Shown piece by piece: positions 38,139 through 48,245 of a stretch of DNA of 64,000 nt. Origin of the DNA: Vibrio cincinnatiensis (lineage in GTDB: Bacteria > Pseudomonadota > Gammaproteobacteria > Enterobacterales > Vibrionaceae); assembly GCF_022113815.1 (NCBI RefSeq), contig NZ_SGOM01000009.1, forward strand, positions 62,001 to 126,000, read 5' to 3'. The notes beneath the pieces were generated by a model. That model saw only the letters and a list, made by a program, of their open reading frames with translations. It did no database searches and was not told the origin of the DNA. Position 1 is the stretch's first letter; every line of letters starts with the position of its first letter. Both the position numbers and the translations under genes were made by a program.

Positions 38139-40652
38139 ATGTTTACGACGTCTTTATTCCTTTCTGAGCATCAGTCGCTAAGTGACATAACATGGGATGT
38201 CGCCTCGTCTGATCCCGGCAATAAACTAATTCAACTTATTTCCAGTCAGCCGGTGGAAAAAGTGCAGGCGTTAGCGGATCAGCTACTTGCCCGATACCCT
38301 GATGCCCAACTGGTTGGTTTTAGTGCCAACCAAATGATTCACCAAGGTGAAATTTGCCATGTAGGCACTTTGATTATTGTTAGCCATTTCGCTCATAGCC
38401 AGCTTACCAGTGCCGTTCAAATCAACACTGCGTCAGGCAAACAAGATACTGAGCAACTACTCGATAGCCTTTCTCTACAATCTAATACCCAATGTTTACT
38501 CTGTTTTGTCGCTCAAATGAAAATGGATGATCAGGAACGCTTTCGAGCCTTTAATTATTTGGCTCCGGGGGTTCAGGTTGCAGGAGGGGCAGCAACCGCA
38601 ACTCAGCATGGTGTTTGGGTCTTACACGGCCGACAATTTTATGATGATGCAATGGTCTGTGTCGCAATTCATGGGGATAACTTGAATGTACAAACGGGAG
38701 CTTATACCGAATGGAATCCACTCGGACGTAGTTTTCGTGTCACGGCCGCTCAAGGCAAAACGGTATGGCGGCTGGATGATATACCTATCCGTCAGGTGTA
38801 TAACCGTTATTTAGGGGACGGCCAGCACGTTCCATTAGAAATGCTGCATAACTTTCCGTTAATCAAAGGTGAGCTAGCGCTGCAAGATGTGTACGTTCCG
38901 CTGTATGAGGAGGAAAGTGGCTTAGTCTTTAATGAGGCTTTATCGGTGGGTGATGAAGTGCGTTTCTGTTTTGACCATCCATCATTAACGCTTGAGCAAG
39001 TGCAATTAGGCGCGGAGCAACTGCGTCTTTTTCAGCCAGAACAGATCTTTGTTTATAACTGTACCTCTCGGTTAGATTTTATCGAAGACAACCAAGAGTT
39101 GCTGCCGTTTCAGTCGGTGGCGTTAACCTCCGGAGGGTATTGCTCAGGAGAACTATGGCACGATGGGCAGTTACAGCGAGTGTTGCACCACAGCATGACC
39201 TATTTTGCCATCCGTGAAGGCGCGCCCAGTCAAGAGCAGCGTCCTCCCTTTAATTATGTTCGCCATGATGAGTTAGCTCCCCTATTTAGCCTTATTCGTA
39301 ATGCCTTAGACGATTTGGATGAGATGAACCACGATCTGTCCCAGAAGATCCAAGATCAAGCCTCTTTGCTGACGGCAAGCTATCGAGTGGATCGTCGCAC
39401 AGGGCTACCAAACCGTGTTGTCTTGCGTGAAAAATTATTGCGTATGGCGACCAATGAGCATTTATTGGCTTTAAAGCTGACTAACTTTAACCAAATTAAC
39501 GAAAAATATGGTTATCAGGTTGGAGATAAATTACTGCTAGATTTAACGGGGCATTTTCAAAGCTACCTCGCTGAACGCCTTCCCGAGAAGAATTCTCTCT
39601 ATGCGATTGGGGTTGGCGAATGGGCTGCGATACTGACGGTGGATATTGAGGAAGAAGCCATTCATCGTACCTTTTCCCAATTTGTTGAGCAGCTTGAGCA
39701 TGTCAATTTTGAACCATTTGGTTTACCCGAAATTGATTATGTGTCGGTTTCCCTTTGCGCTGGGTTAGTCAGTCGTAAAGAGTTTCCAGAGCTGGATGCT
39801 GATGATTTATTGCTTCGTGCGATTGAAGCGAGGCGACATGCTTTTCAGCGTAATCGTCATTTTTGTAGCGCCACTCATTTACGAACGCATGATCAGCTAC
39901 GTCAACAGCGGCTGGTGTGGTTATCGTGTGTTAGCCGAGCGGTATTGGATGATAACGTATTGGTTTATGCGCAGCCGATAGTACATGCGCACAGCCACCA
40001 GCTCGCTTCTTACGAATGCTTAGTTAGGATTGAAGATGAGGGAGAAATCATTTTACCCGGGCGATTCTTACCCATTATCGAAGGGAGTCACCTTTATACT
40101 CGCTTAAGTCGGCAGATGATACATCGCACTTTTGAGCTAATGCGAGATCGTCACGAAGACTTTTCGATTAACTTGTCTCCGCAAGATTTGATGAGTGAAA
40201 GAACACTACAGTGTCTTGAAAGTGCGATTCAATCTTTGGCAAATCCAGCTCGAGTCGGGTTAGAAGTGCTAGAAAATGAGCAAATCAAAGACTATGGCCA
40301 CATGATTGAGGTCTGTGAACATTTTCGCCGCTTAGGGGTGAGAATTATTGTGGATGATTTTGGTAGTGGTTATTCAAACATTGATGAAATCATCAAGCTA
40401 GAACCTCAAGTGATTAAACTGGATGGTAGTTTAATTCGAAATATCGACCAAGATATGAAACAGCGAAAAATTGCCCAGCAATTGGTGAAATTATGTCAGG
40501 TGTTAAATGCCAAAACTGTGGCTGAATTTGTACACAACGAGACGGTGTGCCAGATCAGTGAAGATATGGGGGTCGATTATTTGCAAGGTTTTTACCTAGG
40601 TCAGCCGCAGAGTTTATGTTCTTTGCTGGATATTCCACGTCAATCAAGGTGA
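38139..40652 (+). CDS. FIST-GGDEF-EAL sensory cyclic di-GMP phosphodiesterase
   Basis: An 837-residue cytoplasmic signalling protein. An N-terminal FIST pair (about 40-385, including [12 protein letters not shown] and a C-terminal YFAIREGA) probably senses a small ligand. A GGDEF domain (about 415-560) is degenerate: the signature reads GVGEW and the synthase is presumably dead. The EAL domain (about 605-830) keeps the residues needed for hydrolysis: Glu in YECLVR, Asn in SINLSPQ, Glu in [16 protein letters not shown], Lys in VIKLDGS, Glu in VAEFVHNE and Gln in YLQGFYLG. Phosphodiesterase activity is inferred. The last 13 bases overlap the convergent DTW gene. Confidence 0.88.
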   Translation: MFTTSLFLSEHQSLSDITWDVASSDPGNKLIQLISSQPVEKVQALADQLLARYPDAQLVGFSANQMIHQGEICHVGTLIIVSHFAHSQLTSAVQINTASGKQDTEQLLDSLSLQSNTQCLLCFVAQMKMDDQERFRAFNYLAPGVQVAGGAATATQHGVWVLHGRQFYDDAMVCVAIHGDNLNVQTGAYTEWNPLGRSFRVTAAQGKTVWRLDDIPIRQVYNRYLGDGQHVPLEMLHNFPLIKGELALQDVYVPLYEEESGLVFNEALSVGDEVRFCFDHPSLTLEQVQLGAEQLRLFQPEQIFVYNCTSRLDFIEDNQELLPFQSVALTSGGYCSGELWHDGQLQRVLHHSMTYFAIREGAPSQEQRPPFNYVRHDELAPLFSLIRNALDDLDEMNHDLSQKIQDQASLLTASYRVDRRTGLPNRVVLREKLLRMATNEHLLALKLTNFNQINEKYGYQVGDKLLLDLTGHFQSYLAERLPEKNSLYAIGVGEWAAILTVDIEEEAIHRTFSQFVEQLEHVNFEPFGLPEIDYVSVSLCAGLVSRKEFPELDADDLLLRAIEARRHAFQRNRHFCSATHLRTHDQLRQQRLVWLSCVSRAVLDDNVLVYAQPIVHAHSHQLASYECLVRIEDEGEIILPGRFLPIIEGSHLYTRLSRQMIHRTFELMRDRHEDFSINLSPQDLMSERTLQCLESAIQSLANPARVGLEVLENEQIKDYGHMIEVCEHFRRLGVRIIVDDFGSGYSNIDEIIKLEPQVIKLDGSLIRNIDQDMKQRKIAQQLVKLCQVLNAKTVAEFVHNETVCQISEDMGVDYLQGFYLGQPQSLCSLLDIPRQSR

Positions 40653-41239
40653 TCAGCCAGTGCGTGCCCACTTTTATCGGCTTGCAGGGTACGCATAAAG
40701 CGGTTGAGAAAAGCGTTTAGCTGCTGTGCATTCTCTGATTCGTCCAGTGAGTTGAGTAAAGCTGCCCCCACTTCTAACGTGCATAAGTGTCCCGCTTGTT
40801 GGTGACGTCTTAGCTGATAGCATGATTCACCTTGTACGTTGATGTTCACATGGGGCACGGTTAACCAAGGGCTTTTACGCAACATCTTCTTGGCTTCCTG
40901 CCACGTACCATCGAGTACGATAAAATGCATTTTCTTGCCCATCGCTTGTGCATTTTGATGTTCGAGTGCCACGGGAACACTTTGTTCACTGGGATAGACT
41001 AATACAGAATGATAATCAGGTTCTGCCATTCGCTGTAATAGCGCTGTGGGAGGCAATGTTCGTTGCCAAGTAAACGCTGCGCAGTTAGGCAGTGATTGGA
41101 CTAACCACTGCCCAGTGTTGGTTGCTCGTTGGTATTCATTTTCATGGGTGAGCAGTGATAAAAACAACGCACTGGATAGCTGAGGTATCGCTGAACATAA
41201 GCATTGGTGGCGAAGGCCACAGCTTGGGCAAGGTTGCAT
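40640..41239 (-). CDS. DTW domain protein, probable tRNA-uridine aminocarboxypropyltransferase
   Basis: The 199 residues have an N-terminal Cys cluster ([12 protein letters not shown]) and the defining DTW motif as [13 protein letters not shown], plus the family block [14 protein letters not shown]. The DTW family includes TapT/YfiP, which adds the acp group to uridine 47 of tRNAs; here the two Cys pairs fit that branch, but the paralogue is not settled. It starts within the stop of the upstream lipoprotein gene (TAATG). Confidence 0.85.
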   Translation of the reverse strand: MQPCPSCGLRHQCLCSAIPQLSSALFLSLLTHENEYQRATNTGQWLVQSLPNCAAFTWQRTLPPTALLQRMAEPDYHSVLVYPSEQSVPVALEHQNAQAMGKKMHFIVLDGTWQEAKKMLRKSPWLTVPHVNINVQGESCYQLRRHQQAGHLCTLEVGAALLNSLDESENAQQLNAFLNRFMRTLQADKSGHALADHLD

Positions 41240-42768
41240 TAGAGTTTGACTCCAGTTCGAGGTGATAACCCATCAGCAAACAAACTTATACCACTGATTT
41301 CACTGGCGTGAGCTGTCTTCGCTTTTTTGATACTTACCGGATAACTGATGCCATTGTATTGCAGTTGGTGTGCTGTCATCGCTTGATCTGTATTGATAGG
41401 AAGCATCAGATCCTGCCAGCCATGCTGTGATGCTTTTCCTAGCCGGAAGGGCGTCTGTACCCCATTGATTCGGCTATTAAACTGCCACTCTCCATTTTTG
41501 TGCTCAAAAATGAGCAAAGTACATTGTGTGTCATGGCACCAATCGAGCTGTACTAGCAACTCTGGGTGTTGATTGCCATTTAAATCATATTTCAACCAAC
41601 GGTAATGCGTCTGAGTCGGGCTGGTTTTATGCAGTGCAAAATATCGGCGTACGGCTTGGTCCACGTCTTCATCGTACTCATCGCGGGAGGGAATGTGCTG
41701 CACAGTTTCACTCAGCGTTATTTTTTCTGTTACTGGAGGTTGGTTCACCTGCTTGGCTTGGAAAAGGGTAATGCCATTATTGCTGATGGGGTAGACCACG
41801 TTGCCCACTTTTTCTTTGTCTGCATGCAGTTGATAACCATGCCGAGTGAACACTCGCTCAGAGAGTAAATATTGCTGCTGATGCAAAGTCATAACCACTT
41901 GAATTTGATCTGGGTTGAGCTGCTGCCAGAAGCCTTTTTCAACTAATTCTCGTTCGCCATTTAAATACCGGTAGCGGGTGGTTGCACTGTGATCGGAGTT
42001 AAGTTCTAACGTTACGCCAAAGCCTTGCTGCTTTGTTGCGCTGGCAAAGTAGGTGCCTACCCACTCTTGTGTCGTATCGAGGTTGCTGAGTATGGCACAG
42101 CCTTGGTAGGTCTCATCGTTAAGGGTTAGCACAGAACGCCAACTGTATAAATTCTGGCTCATGCCATCGACGCATGATGCTCTTTCCAGTTGTAGATGTC
42201 CTTGCTCAAACTGATCCGTTCGGTGGTTTGCAGAACGTTGGCTGCTTTGAATTGTCAGTACCTGTTTATGGCCACCTAGTGGTTGAAATTCTAGTCCTTG
42301 CGGTGAAAATTGTATTGACCAAAATGGCTCATTGCCAAATGCACGGGTGGGGCTAGTGGGGTGTTGACACCCTTTATTATTCTCAGCACTTAATTGATTC
42401 ACCTGCTGAACGACAAACCGGGCCATGTAGTCGGCATTAAATCCTGTTTGGCTTGGAGGAAGCAGATAACCAATCATTTCCCCATAGAGAATTTGATAAG
42501 GGGATTGATTGAGTTTCAGGGCTTGTTGGGTCTGTTCTGGCGTCCAGTCTAACCAATATTGCTGGTTACTTCCGCAGGGCGTGAAAGAGCGAACCTCAGG
42601 TCCAACAACGACTTCCCCTCGCATAATAAAGGTTTGGGGAACGACGGTTGCTGGATTATCCAGCGTGGCATTTACCGGCACGATTTGGTTTTCGGTCGGC
42701 TGGGATGATGAACACGCTTGTAGGGCGAGTAGTGCTAGGATGGCCGCTGGGATTTTCAGCTGCTTCAT
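41239..42768 (-). CDS. COG3650-like lipoprotein, function unknown
   Basis: From ATG 42768 (AGGAAGAG upstream) it has 509 residues with lipoprotein signal MKQLKIPAAILALLALQAC and modified cysteine at 19. An upstream in-frame Met would add a basic lead and is rejected. After the linker comes a small domain (about 40-130), a block with AFGNEPFWSIQF typical of COG3650 proteins, and a region (about 240-310) shaped like an NlpE-type domain (WVGTYFASA, then ERELVEKGFWQQLNPDQI). The C-terminal third resembles secreted beta domains. It is probably an outer-membrane-anchored envelope protein, co-transcribed with the DTW gene. Confidence 0.75.
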   Translation of the reverse strand: MKQLKIPAAILALLALQACSSSQPTENQIVPVNATLDNPATVVPQTFIMRGEVVVGPEVRSFTPCGSNQQYWLDWTPEQTQQALKLNQSPYQILYGEMIGYLLPPSQTGFNADYMARFVVQQVNQLSAENNKGCQHPTSPTRAFGNEPFWSIQFSPQGLEFQPLGGHKQVLTIQSSQRSANHRTDQFEQGHLQLERASCVDGMSQNLYSWRSVLTLNDETYQGCAILSNLDTTQEWVGTYFASATKQQGFGVTLELNSDHSATTRYRYLNGERELVEKGFWQQLNPDQIQVVMTLHQQQYLLSERVFTRHGYQLHADKEKVGNVVYPISNNGITLFQAKQVNQPPVTEKITLSETVQHIPSRDEYDEDVDQAVRRYFALHKTSPTQTHYRWLKYDLNGNQHPELLVQLDWCHDTQCTLLIFEHKNGEWQFNSRINGVQTPFRLGKASQHGWQDLMLPINTDQAMTAHQLQYNGISYPVSIKKAKTAHASEISGISLFADGLSPRTGVKL

Positions 42769-42963
42769 GGTATCTCTTCCTCGTGACAAAAAACGCAACG
42801 AACTTCAGGGCATTATGGCATATCGTTGGTTTAAAACAGAACCTACGGCCAGTTCTATTGACACTTTACGGACAGAAAAGGTTTCCCTTGGGAAGAAGTT
42901 CTCAATTATGGACTTTAAGAGGGTGGATATGGTGAAGAGAGAGTTTGGAGGGGTATAGCAAAA

Positions 42964-42998
42964 CGCCCCAAGCAACGTTCAGCTTAACGGATGGGGCG
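42964..42998 (-). terminator. Possible yigL terminator
   Basis: CGCCCC at 42964-42969 and GGGGCG at 42993-42998 form an outer stem with AAGC/GCTT inside. On the leftward strand four T follow. It lies 20 bases after the yigL stop. Confidence 0.55.
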
Positions 42999-43019
42999 AT
43001 AACCGAAAATGGTCGCAGC

Positions 43020-43865
43020 TTATGAGTGGCTTACCGATAGCGGTAGGTGATCTTGTAGATAGTGAGCGACTGCATCATCGGCATGACTGCCAATCACTTC
43101 GTTATTGGGTAACGCTCGTAGCACTTTTTCATGTGCTGTTTGCATAACTAAGCCTTTACCTGCCATGGTGAGCATTTCAACATCATTCATTCCATCACCA
43201 AATGCGATACAGTCAGCCAGTGATAGCCCTAATGACTCGGCCACAACTTGCAAAGCCTCCCCTTTCGAAACACCAGCTCCCATGACTTCTAAACACCACG
43301 GTGTAGAAAAGGCAACACTAACTTGGCCGGCAAAGCGTTGGTTGATCAGCGTTTCAATATGTACGAGCTGCTCGTGATCTTTGCTTTGATTGGTAAAGAA
43401 AATTTTTGCGACTCCGTCGGTGGGCGCATGATCCACATCGAAAACCTGATAGGTAAAACCGGAATCTTTATGGAAATTGCGGAGCACTTCATCTTCACGA
43501 TTCAGTAGCCATTCATCATTACGGTACATATGAATGTAGATGGAATCATCCCCTTTAACCTGATCAATGATTGCTTGAACTTGTTCAGAAGGAACGTTCT
43601 TACTGTACATTTCTTGATTGTTTTGGTCATGCACTCTCGCTCCATTAGCCGTGATCATATAGGCTGGAATTCCTGCGATTTCTCGAATTCCCGCGACATC
43701 GACATGATGGCGACCTGTCGCAAAAACGAAAGTAAAGCCTTGTTGATGAAGATCGTTGAGTGTCTGTTTTGAAAATGCACTTAGTTGATGATTGGGTGCT
43801 AACAATGTGCCATCCAGATCGGAAGCTACAATACGAAATGGTACCGTTTTTTGTTCAGTGGTCAT
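43020..43865 (-). CDS. yigL: Cof-type HAD phosphatase YigL
   Basis: A 281-residue sugar-phosphate or pyridoxal-phosphate phosphatase of the Cof/HAD-IIB subfamily (E. coli YigL 266). Motif I is IVASDLDGTLL, motif II VFATGRHH, the cap includes IYIHMYRND, motif III is SKGEALQ and motif IV is CIAFGDGMNDVEML. The start at 43865 is preferred because GAGGG precedes it and homology begins with the DLDGT strand; an upstream Met at 44015 would overlap pldB. Position next to pldB is conserved with E. coli. Confidence 0.92.
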   Translation of the reverse strand: MTTEQKTVPFRIVASDLDGTLLAPNHQLSAFSKQTLNDLHQQGFTFVFATGRHHVDVAGIREIAGIPAYMITANGARVHDQNNQEMYSKNVPSEQVQAIIDQVKGDDSIYIHMYRNDEWLLNREDEVLRNFHKDSGFTYQVFDVDHAPTDGVAKIFFTNQSKDHEQLVHIETLINQRFAGQVSVAFSTPWCLEVMGAGVSKGEALQVVAESLGLSLADCIAFGDGMNDVEMLTMAGKGLVMQTAHEKVLRALPNNEVIGSHADDAVAHYLQDHLPLSVSHS

Positions 43866-43974
43866 ATAACCCTCGTTGTCGCAGGTAAAGTCGCCAAGTA
43901 AACGATCTTGGCCAAATAGTGTAAGGGATAATCCGCGAGAAAAAGAGGGTAAAACTCTGGCAGCGCTTTTTCCT

Positions 43975-44955
43975 CTATTTCGAAGATTGCGAATTAAAGT
44001 GAGCGAATAGGGCATCTAATGCCTGATTTCGGTAGCAATCACTCTCAAACAGTAACTCATGCTTTGCTCCATGAATCAGCTGAATTCGGCTATTCGTGTT
44101 GGTTTGAGCGAGCTGGGTGATAAAACGAGTTTGAGAAGCATTGCTGACGATCGTATCGCATTCGGCCTGAAGCAGTAAGGTCGGAATGGTCAACTGACGG
44201 GTGTCTTGTAAGCACTGCCTAGTGGCTTTTAATCCTTGCCATACCCAGCGAGTACTTGGCCCTCCTAATTTAAGCGCGGGTTTTTGCTCATATAATTCAC
44301 GAAACCATCGGTAGCGAACCTCGCTATGAGTGAGCGGATTAATGGCAAATGGTTTGGCATAGTAAGGGCCATAACCGGGAGCATAGTGAGGTGTACGGTA
44401 GCGGTAAGTGAGCATCCGAGAGAGTGGCTCTGCAATGGCACGTAACTGCCAAGGCATCTGAATACCAAACATTGGAGCGCTTAACACAACGGCATCAAAA
44501 GCATGATCCGCATGAGTTTGTAGGTAACGAGTAGCGATAGCCCCTCCCATGGAATGGGCCAATAGATAACGTTGTGCATAGCGCTGTAACTGAAAATGGG
44601 AGACCAAGGCCGCTAAATCACGGACGTAATCATCAAAGGTATCGACATGACCTATTTCTTTGTCCTTGAGTAGTCGATCCGATAAGCCTTGCCCTCGGTG
44701 ATCAAATGAGTAAACGTCATACCCTTGCTGAAAGAGATCATAAAATAGTTCTTGATATTTCCATACCGATTCTAGCCGACCATTCACCACTACGATGGCT
44801 TTGGTATGTTGTGGTGAGGTCATCGCACACCAATACAATTGCGTGTTGTCCCATGCTGGGTAGTACGCTTGATGACGGCTCTGCTGCCACCATGGGGTAA
44901 TGGTTTGTGACATGACTTGTGGAAAGTGGGTTTCTTGGCTGTATGTGTGTGGCAT
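43975..44955 (-). CDS. pldB: Lysophospholipase L2
   Basis: PldB hydrolyses lysophospholipids at the inner membrane. The 326 residues form an alpha/beta hydrolase: oxyanion block VVVNGRLESVWKYQEL, FDHRGQGLSDR, nucleophile Ser in LLAHSMGGAI, LSAPMFGIQMPW and catalytic His near IHGAKHELLFE. PFAINPLTHSEVRYR is close to E. coli PldB. It starts with ATG 44955; Met15 is an alternative. It precedes yigL by 109 bases. Confidence 0.93.
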   Translation of the reverse strand: MPHTYSQETHFPQVMSQTITPWWQQSRHQAYYPAWDNTQLYWCAMTSPQHTKAIVVVNGRLESVWKYQELFYDLFQQGYDVYSFDHRGQGLSDRLLKDKEIGHVDTFDDYVRDLAALVSHFQLQRYAQRYLLAHSMGGAIATRYLQTHADHAFDAVVLSAPMFGIQMPWQLRAIAEPLSRMLTYRYRTPHYAPGYGPYYAKPFAINPLTHSEVRYRWFRELYEQKPALKLGGPSTRWVWQGLKATRQCLQDTRQLTIPTLLLQAECDTIVSNASQTRFITQLAQTNTNSRIQLIHGAKHELLFESDCYRNQALDALFAHFNSQSSK

Positions 44956-45209
44956 GAATTGGTCTGATCTTCTGACTAAGTTTGGCTCTCAGCGCGATGC
45001 TGAACTTCGTTAGAATAAGCGAGTTGCCGAAAATTGCAACGAATAGAGAATCGAGGCTGTGAGATCCCTGAATTGATATTGATTGAAGTTAAGAATTGGC
45101 GAAAAATAACCAGAGTTTGGTTTAGTGTTGAGGTATCGGTAAGGTATGATAGGCACAGCGTAAGATCTGAGAGTAATAGGGGTATAAAACAACCATGTTT
45201 GAGGGGGCG

Positions 45210-46436
45210 ATGTATACCACCTATGTTGCAAGGCAACCGATTTTTAATGCTAAAAAGCATACACTCGGTTATGAACTATTGTTTCGTGATGGAGAGCGTA
45301 ATGCGTTTCCTGGCCAAATCGATTCTGATCGTGCAACGTATCGCTTAATTGTTGAAAACTTTCTCGCTGTAGGTACCAACCCTTCGATTGAATACTCCCG
45401 TTGTTTTATTAACTTTCCCTATAAAAGCTTATTACGACGCTTGCCACTGACGCTGCCTAAAGAGCAAATTGTGGTGGAAGTGCTTGAAACTTGCCCACCC
45501 AGTGATGAATTGTTTGCTGTCATTCAAGACTTAAGCACGCGTGGTTACCTTATCGCATTAGATGACTTTGTTTACAGCCCGGATTGGGAACGTTTCCTAC
45601 CTTATGTGCATATTGTTAAACTCGATATTATTGCCATGGGGATTGAGCAAGCATGTCACATTGTGGAGCAGAGACTTGCAGCGGGCAGTAAGCGACGATT
45701 TTTAGCCGAGAAGGTTGAGACACAAGAACAGTTTGATATGGCCCGCCGTGCGGGCTTTAGTTTCTTTCAAGGGTATTTTTTTAGTAAACCTCAAATTATT
45801 AAACAGCGTTATCTCAGCCCAGAACAATTGATTTCGATGCAACTATTTCAAGAGGTGTGTCGTCCCTCTGTCGACTTTGAGCGAGTTGAACAGATTATTT
45901 CGCAAGATCTTGCCTTGTCTTATAAATTGTTGCGTTTTGTGAACCGCTTGTCGCCTCGGCTGGCTGTGCCCATTTCCTCTTTTCGCCAAGCTTTGGTCTA
46001 TCTTGGGCAAGATCAACTGAAGATTTTTGTCTCTTTGGCTGTCGCGTCTTACGTTTCGGTCAAAAAGCCACAAGAGCTTTATAATTTATCTCTGCAACGG
46101 GCGCAATTTTGTCAGCTAATGTCTAAGCGAAGACCGTTTAATGAACATAAAGAACAGGCATTCTTAATTGGGTTGTTTTCCGTACTGGACGCTTTACTCG
46201 ATACGTCATTGGATCATTTGCTTGAGCAGTTACCAGTGGCTCAAGCAATCAAACAAGCACTGAATAAGCGAGAAGGCCCATTTGGTGAATTGCTCAGCCT
46301 TGAAGAGTGTTTTGAAAAGGCAGATTGGCAAGGGGTTGAAAACCATTGTCATACTTTAGGTATCGGTGTGGATGAGGTGACGCAAGAGCTCAATGCAGCG
46401 CAACGGTGGAGTCAAGAAGTGAGACGTAACCATTAA
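45210..46436 (+). CDS. EAL-HDOD signalling protein
   Basis: The 408 residues have an N-terminal EAL-like domain (about 1-195) and a C-terminal HDOD domain (about 200-395), the YuxH-type layout. The EAL signature reads YELLFRDG and the DDFG motif reads LDDFVYSPDW, and other metal ligands are not obvious, so it is likely a non-catalytic or weak cyclic di-GMP module. HDOD features include ISQDLALSYKLLRFVNR and FRQALVYLGQDQLKIFVSL. GAGGGGG precedes ATG 45210; an in-frame ATG at 45195 is possible. It is divergent from pldB. Confidence 0.88.
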   Translation: MYTTYVARQPIFNAKKHTLGYELLFRDGERNAFPGQIDSDRATYRLIVENFLAVGTNPSIEYSRCFINFPYKSLLRRLPLTLPKEQIVVEVLETCPPSDELFAVIQDLSTRGYLIALDDFVYSPDWERFLPYVHIVKLDIIAMGIEQACHIVEQRLAAGSKRRFLAEKVETQEQFDMARRAGFSFFQGYFFSKPQIIKQRYLSPEQLISMQLFQEVCRPSVDFERVEQIISQDLALSYKLLRFVNRLSPRLAVPISSFRQALVYLGQDQLKIFVSLAVASYVSVKKPQELYNLSLQRAQFCQLMSKRRPFNEHKEQAFLIGLFSVLDALLDTSLDHLLEQLPVAQAIKQALNKREGPFGELLSLEECFEKADWQGVENHCHTLGIGVDEVTQELNAAQRWSQEVRRNH

Positions 46437-46445
46437 GCGGAGGGC

Positions 46446-46514
46446 GGCTGACGGTAAAGAGCCTGTCTTTGGGGAGCTTATACCGCCAGCCTAATGATTA
46501 ATGATCATTAATCA
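46446..46514. repeat. Inverted repeat plus 20-base palindrome between convergent genes
   Basis: GGCTGACGGTA (46446-46456) faces TACCGCCAGCC (46481-46491) with one mismatch. Directly after, TGATTAATGA (46495-46504) and its mirror half form a perfect 20-base palindrome ending at 46514. Neither strand has a poly-T tail. It may act as a bidirectional transcription barrier for the EAL-HDOD gene and dps. Confidence 0.6.
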
Positions 46515-46526
46515 GTGAAGATGGAT

Positions 46527-46997
46527 TTATTGCAGCCAAGCATTTAGCATCCAAACCAGTTTTTCTTGTTCACGGATATAGTCACTCATTTGAGCACTTG
46601 TCCCTTCATCACCCACTTCTGCTGCTAGTGATAAAATAGTTCGTTGCTGAGCAATCAATGAACTAAAGCCATCTAACAAGCCTTGCATGGTGCTTTGGCC
46701 ATCGGTGGCATTGGTATGTTCTTTAATTTCTGTGGTTGCTAGGTAACTGCTGAAACTGTGCAGGGGTTGTGCACTCAAGGTTAAAATACGTTCAGCCAGT
46801 TCATCAATTTTTACTTGTAAGTCGGTATAAATCTCTTCGAATTTGGCATGCAATTCGAAGAATTCTTTACCTTTAATGTTCCAGTGATAACCACGAGTAT
46901 TCATATAAAATACTTGATAGTTAGCCAATAAACGGTTCAACGATTGAGCGAGTTGTTGGCTTTGGTTGTTGTCTAGGCCGATCAGATTAGTTTTCAT
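46527..46997 (-). CDS. dps: Dps family DNA-binding ferritin-like protein
   Basis: Dps forms a 12-subunit shell that oxidises and stores iron and protects DNA in stress. The 156 residues include the signature YHWNIKGKEFFELHAKFEEIY and KIDELAERI, which supply the inter-subunit ferroxidase ligands His, Asp and Glu. The N-terminus is short with few lysines, so DNA binding may be weak. It is divergent from the acyltransferase gene. Confidence 0.94.
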   Translation of the reverse strand: MKTNLIGLDNNQSQQLAQSLNRLLANYQVFYMNTRGYHWNIKGKEFFELHAKFEEIYTDLQVKIDELAERILTLSAQPLHSFSSYLATTEIKEHTNATDGQSTMQGLLDGFSSLIAQQRTILSLAAEVGDEGTSAQMSDYIREQEKLVWMLNAWLQ

Positions 46998-47231
46998 ACA
47001 CTCACCTCATTTAAGATTTAAGTTTTTTAAATTAAGTGGATTTCTTTGAAATCGTGTAAACATCATATGCCTGTCATTGTCGACTTTAAAGGGGGTTATG
47101 TGCATTGTTTCAATAGGCAATAACTATTAATCTTTGTCACAGAGTAAGAGTTGACGTTGGGCTGGCGATGTTTTTACACAAAGGCCAGTGAGATGGGGTA
47201 TGGTCGCAGAAGACAAATAAGAGAAAGATTC

Positions 47232-48245
47232 ATGACAAAGCGCGTAATTTTTTTTGACTTACTCCGCTGTGTGGCAGCGTTTGCGGTGATTTCCATCCAT
47301 GTTCTCGCTCCTTATCGCTACGGATTAGGAGTGATCCCCGATAGCCAATGGATGACAGCAGTAACCATCAATAGTGTGAGCCGCTGGGCTGTACCCGTAT
47401 TTATTCTAATTTCGGGGGCTTTGATGCTCAGTGATCCACGACCTTTTCAGTGGCGTTATTACCTTCAGCGGCGGCTAGGTAAAGTCTTTATCCCCTTCTT
47501 CATTTGGTCGTGTTTCTATGCTTACCTTTCTGGTTGGAGTGCCCGTGGTTTTGACCTTGCTACGGTTTGGCGAACCTTAGTCGCCTTGCCTGAACATGAA
47601 ACCTATTACCATCTGGGTTTTTTCTATTATTTTATTCCACTGTATTTCATCATTCCTTGCTTACATTGGCTGGTTCAGCGAGTTGATGATGGGTTCTGGT
47701 ATGTATGGGTGGGAGCGTGGTTGCTAACTACATGGCTGTATTTGTGTGGGATTGATGGTATTTGGAGCCAGCAGTGGTGGCTATTTAGTGGATATTTACC
47801 TTTAGGCTACCTACTGTATCAAAAGTTACCCATTAATAAATTTACCGTTTCCGTGGCTATTGGGCTTGGCATCGCCGCACTAGGAATCACCGCGTATTCA
47901 GTGATTCAGCTTAGTTTGCAAGAGGCCAGTTATACTGTCGGTCGCTGGTTATCTTATAAAACCCTTAATGTGGTTTTGGCGGCGGTGATGGTTTTTGTCG
48001 TTTGTCGAGCTTGGGCTGAGAAACTTCCGTTTGTTCTTAAGACGTTTGTGCGTTTGATCAGTCAGCACAGTTTAGGGATTTATTTATTACACCCTATTTT
48101 TCTTTGGCCGATGAAAACTTACGGTTGGTATCAAGGTGATCCACTTTGGGTTATCCCTCTGTGGGTTATTATCAGTGGCGGTGGCGCCTTAGCTATCAGT
48201 TATTTGCTCTCTCGTAGTGCCAAAACACGGTGGCTTCTCCCTTAG
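47232..48245 (+). CDS. Acyltransferase family 3 membrane protein
   Basis: The 337 residues have about ten membrane segments and begin KRVIFFDLLRCVAAFAVISIHV, the acyltransferase-3 start with the catalytic-type Arg and His. SRWAVPVFILISGALML and ISQHSLGIYLLHPIF are also typical. It resembles the O-acetyltransferase WecH, acting on cell-surface sugars, but the acceptor cannot be told from sequence. ATG 47232 has GAGAAAGA upstream; an earlier in-frame start at 47151 is unlikely. It overlaps the convergent DUF2500 gene by four bases. Confidence 0.88.
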   Translation: MTKRVIFFDLLRCVAAFAVISIHVLAPYRYGLGVIPDSQWMTAVTINSVSRWAVPVFILISGALMLSDPRPFQWRYYLQRRLGKVFIPFFIWSCFYAYLSGWSARGFDLATVWRTLVALPEHETYYHLGFFYYFIPLYFIIPCLHWLVQRVDDGFWYVWVGAWLLTTWLYLCGIDGIWSQQWWLFSGYLPLGYLLYQKLPINKFTVSVAIGLGIAALGITAYSVIQLSLQEASYTVGRWLSYKTLNVVLAAVMVFVVCRAWAEKLPFVLKTFVRLISQHSLGIYLLHPIFLWPMKTYGWYQGDPLWVIPLWVIISGGGALAISYLLSRSAKTRWLLP

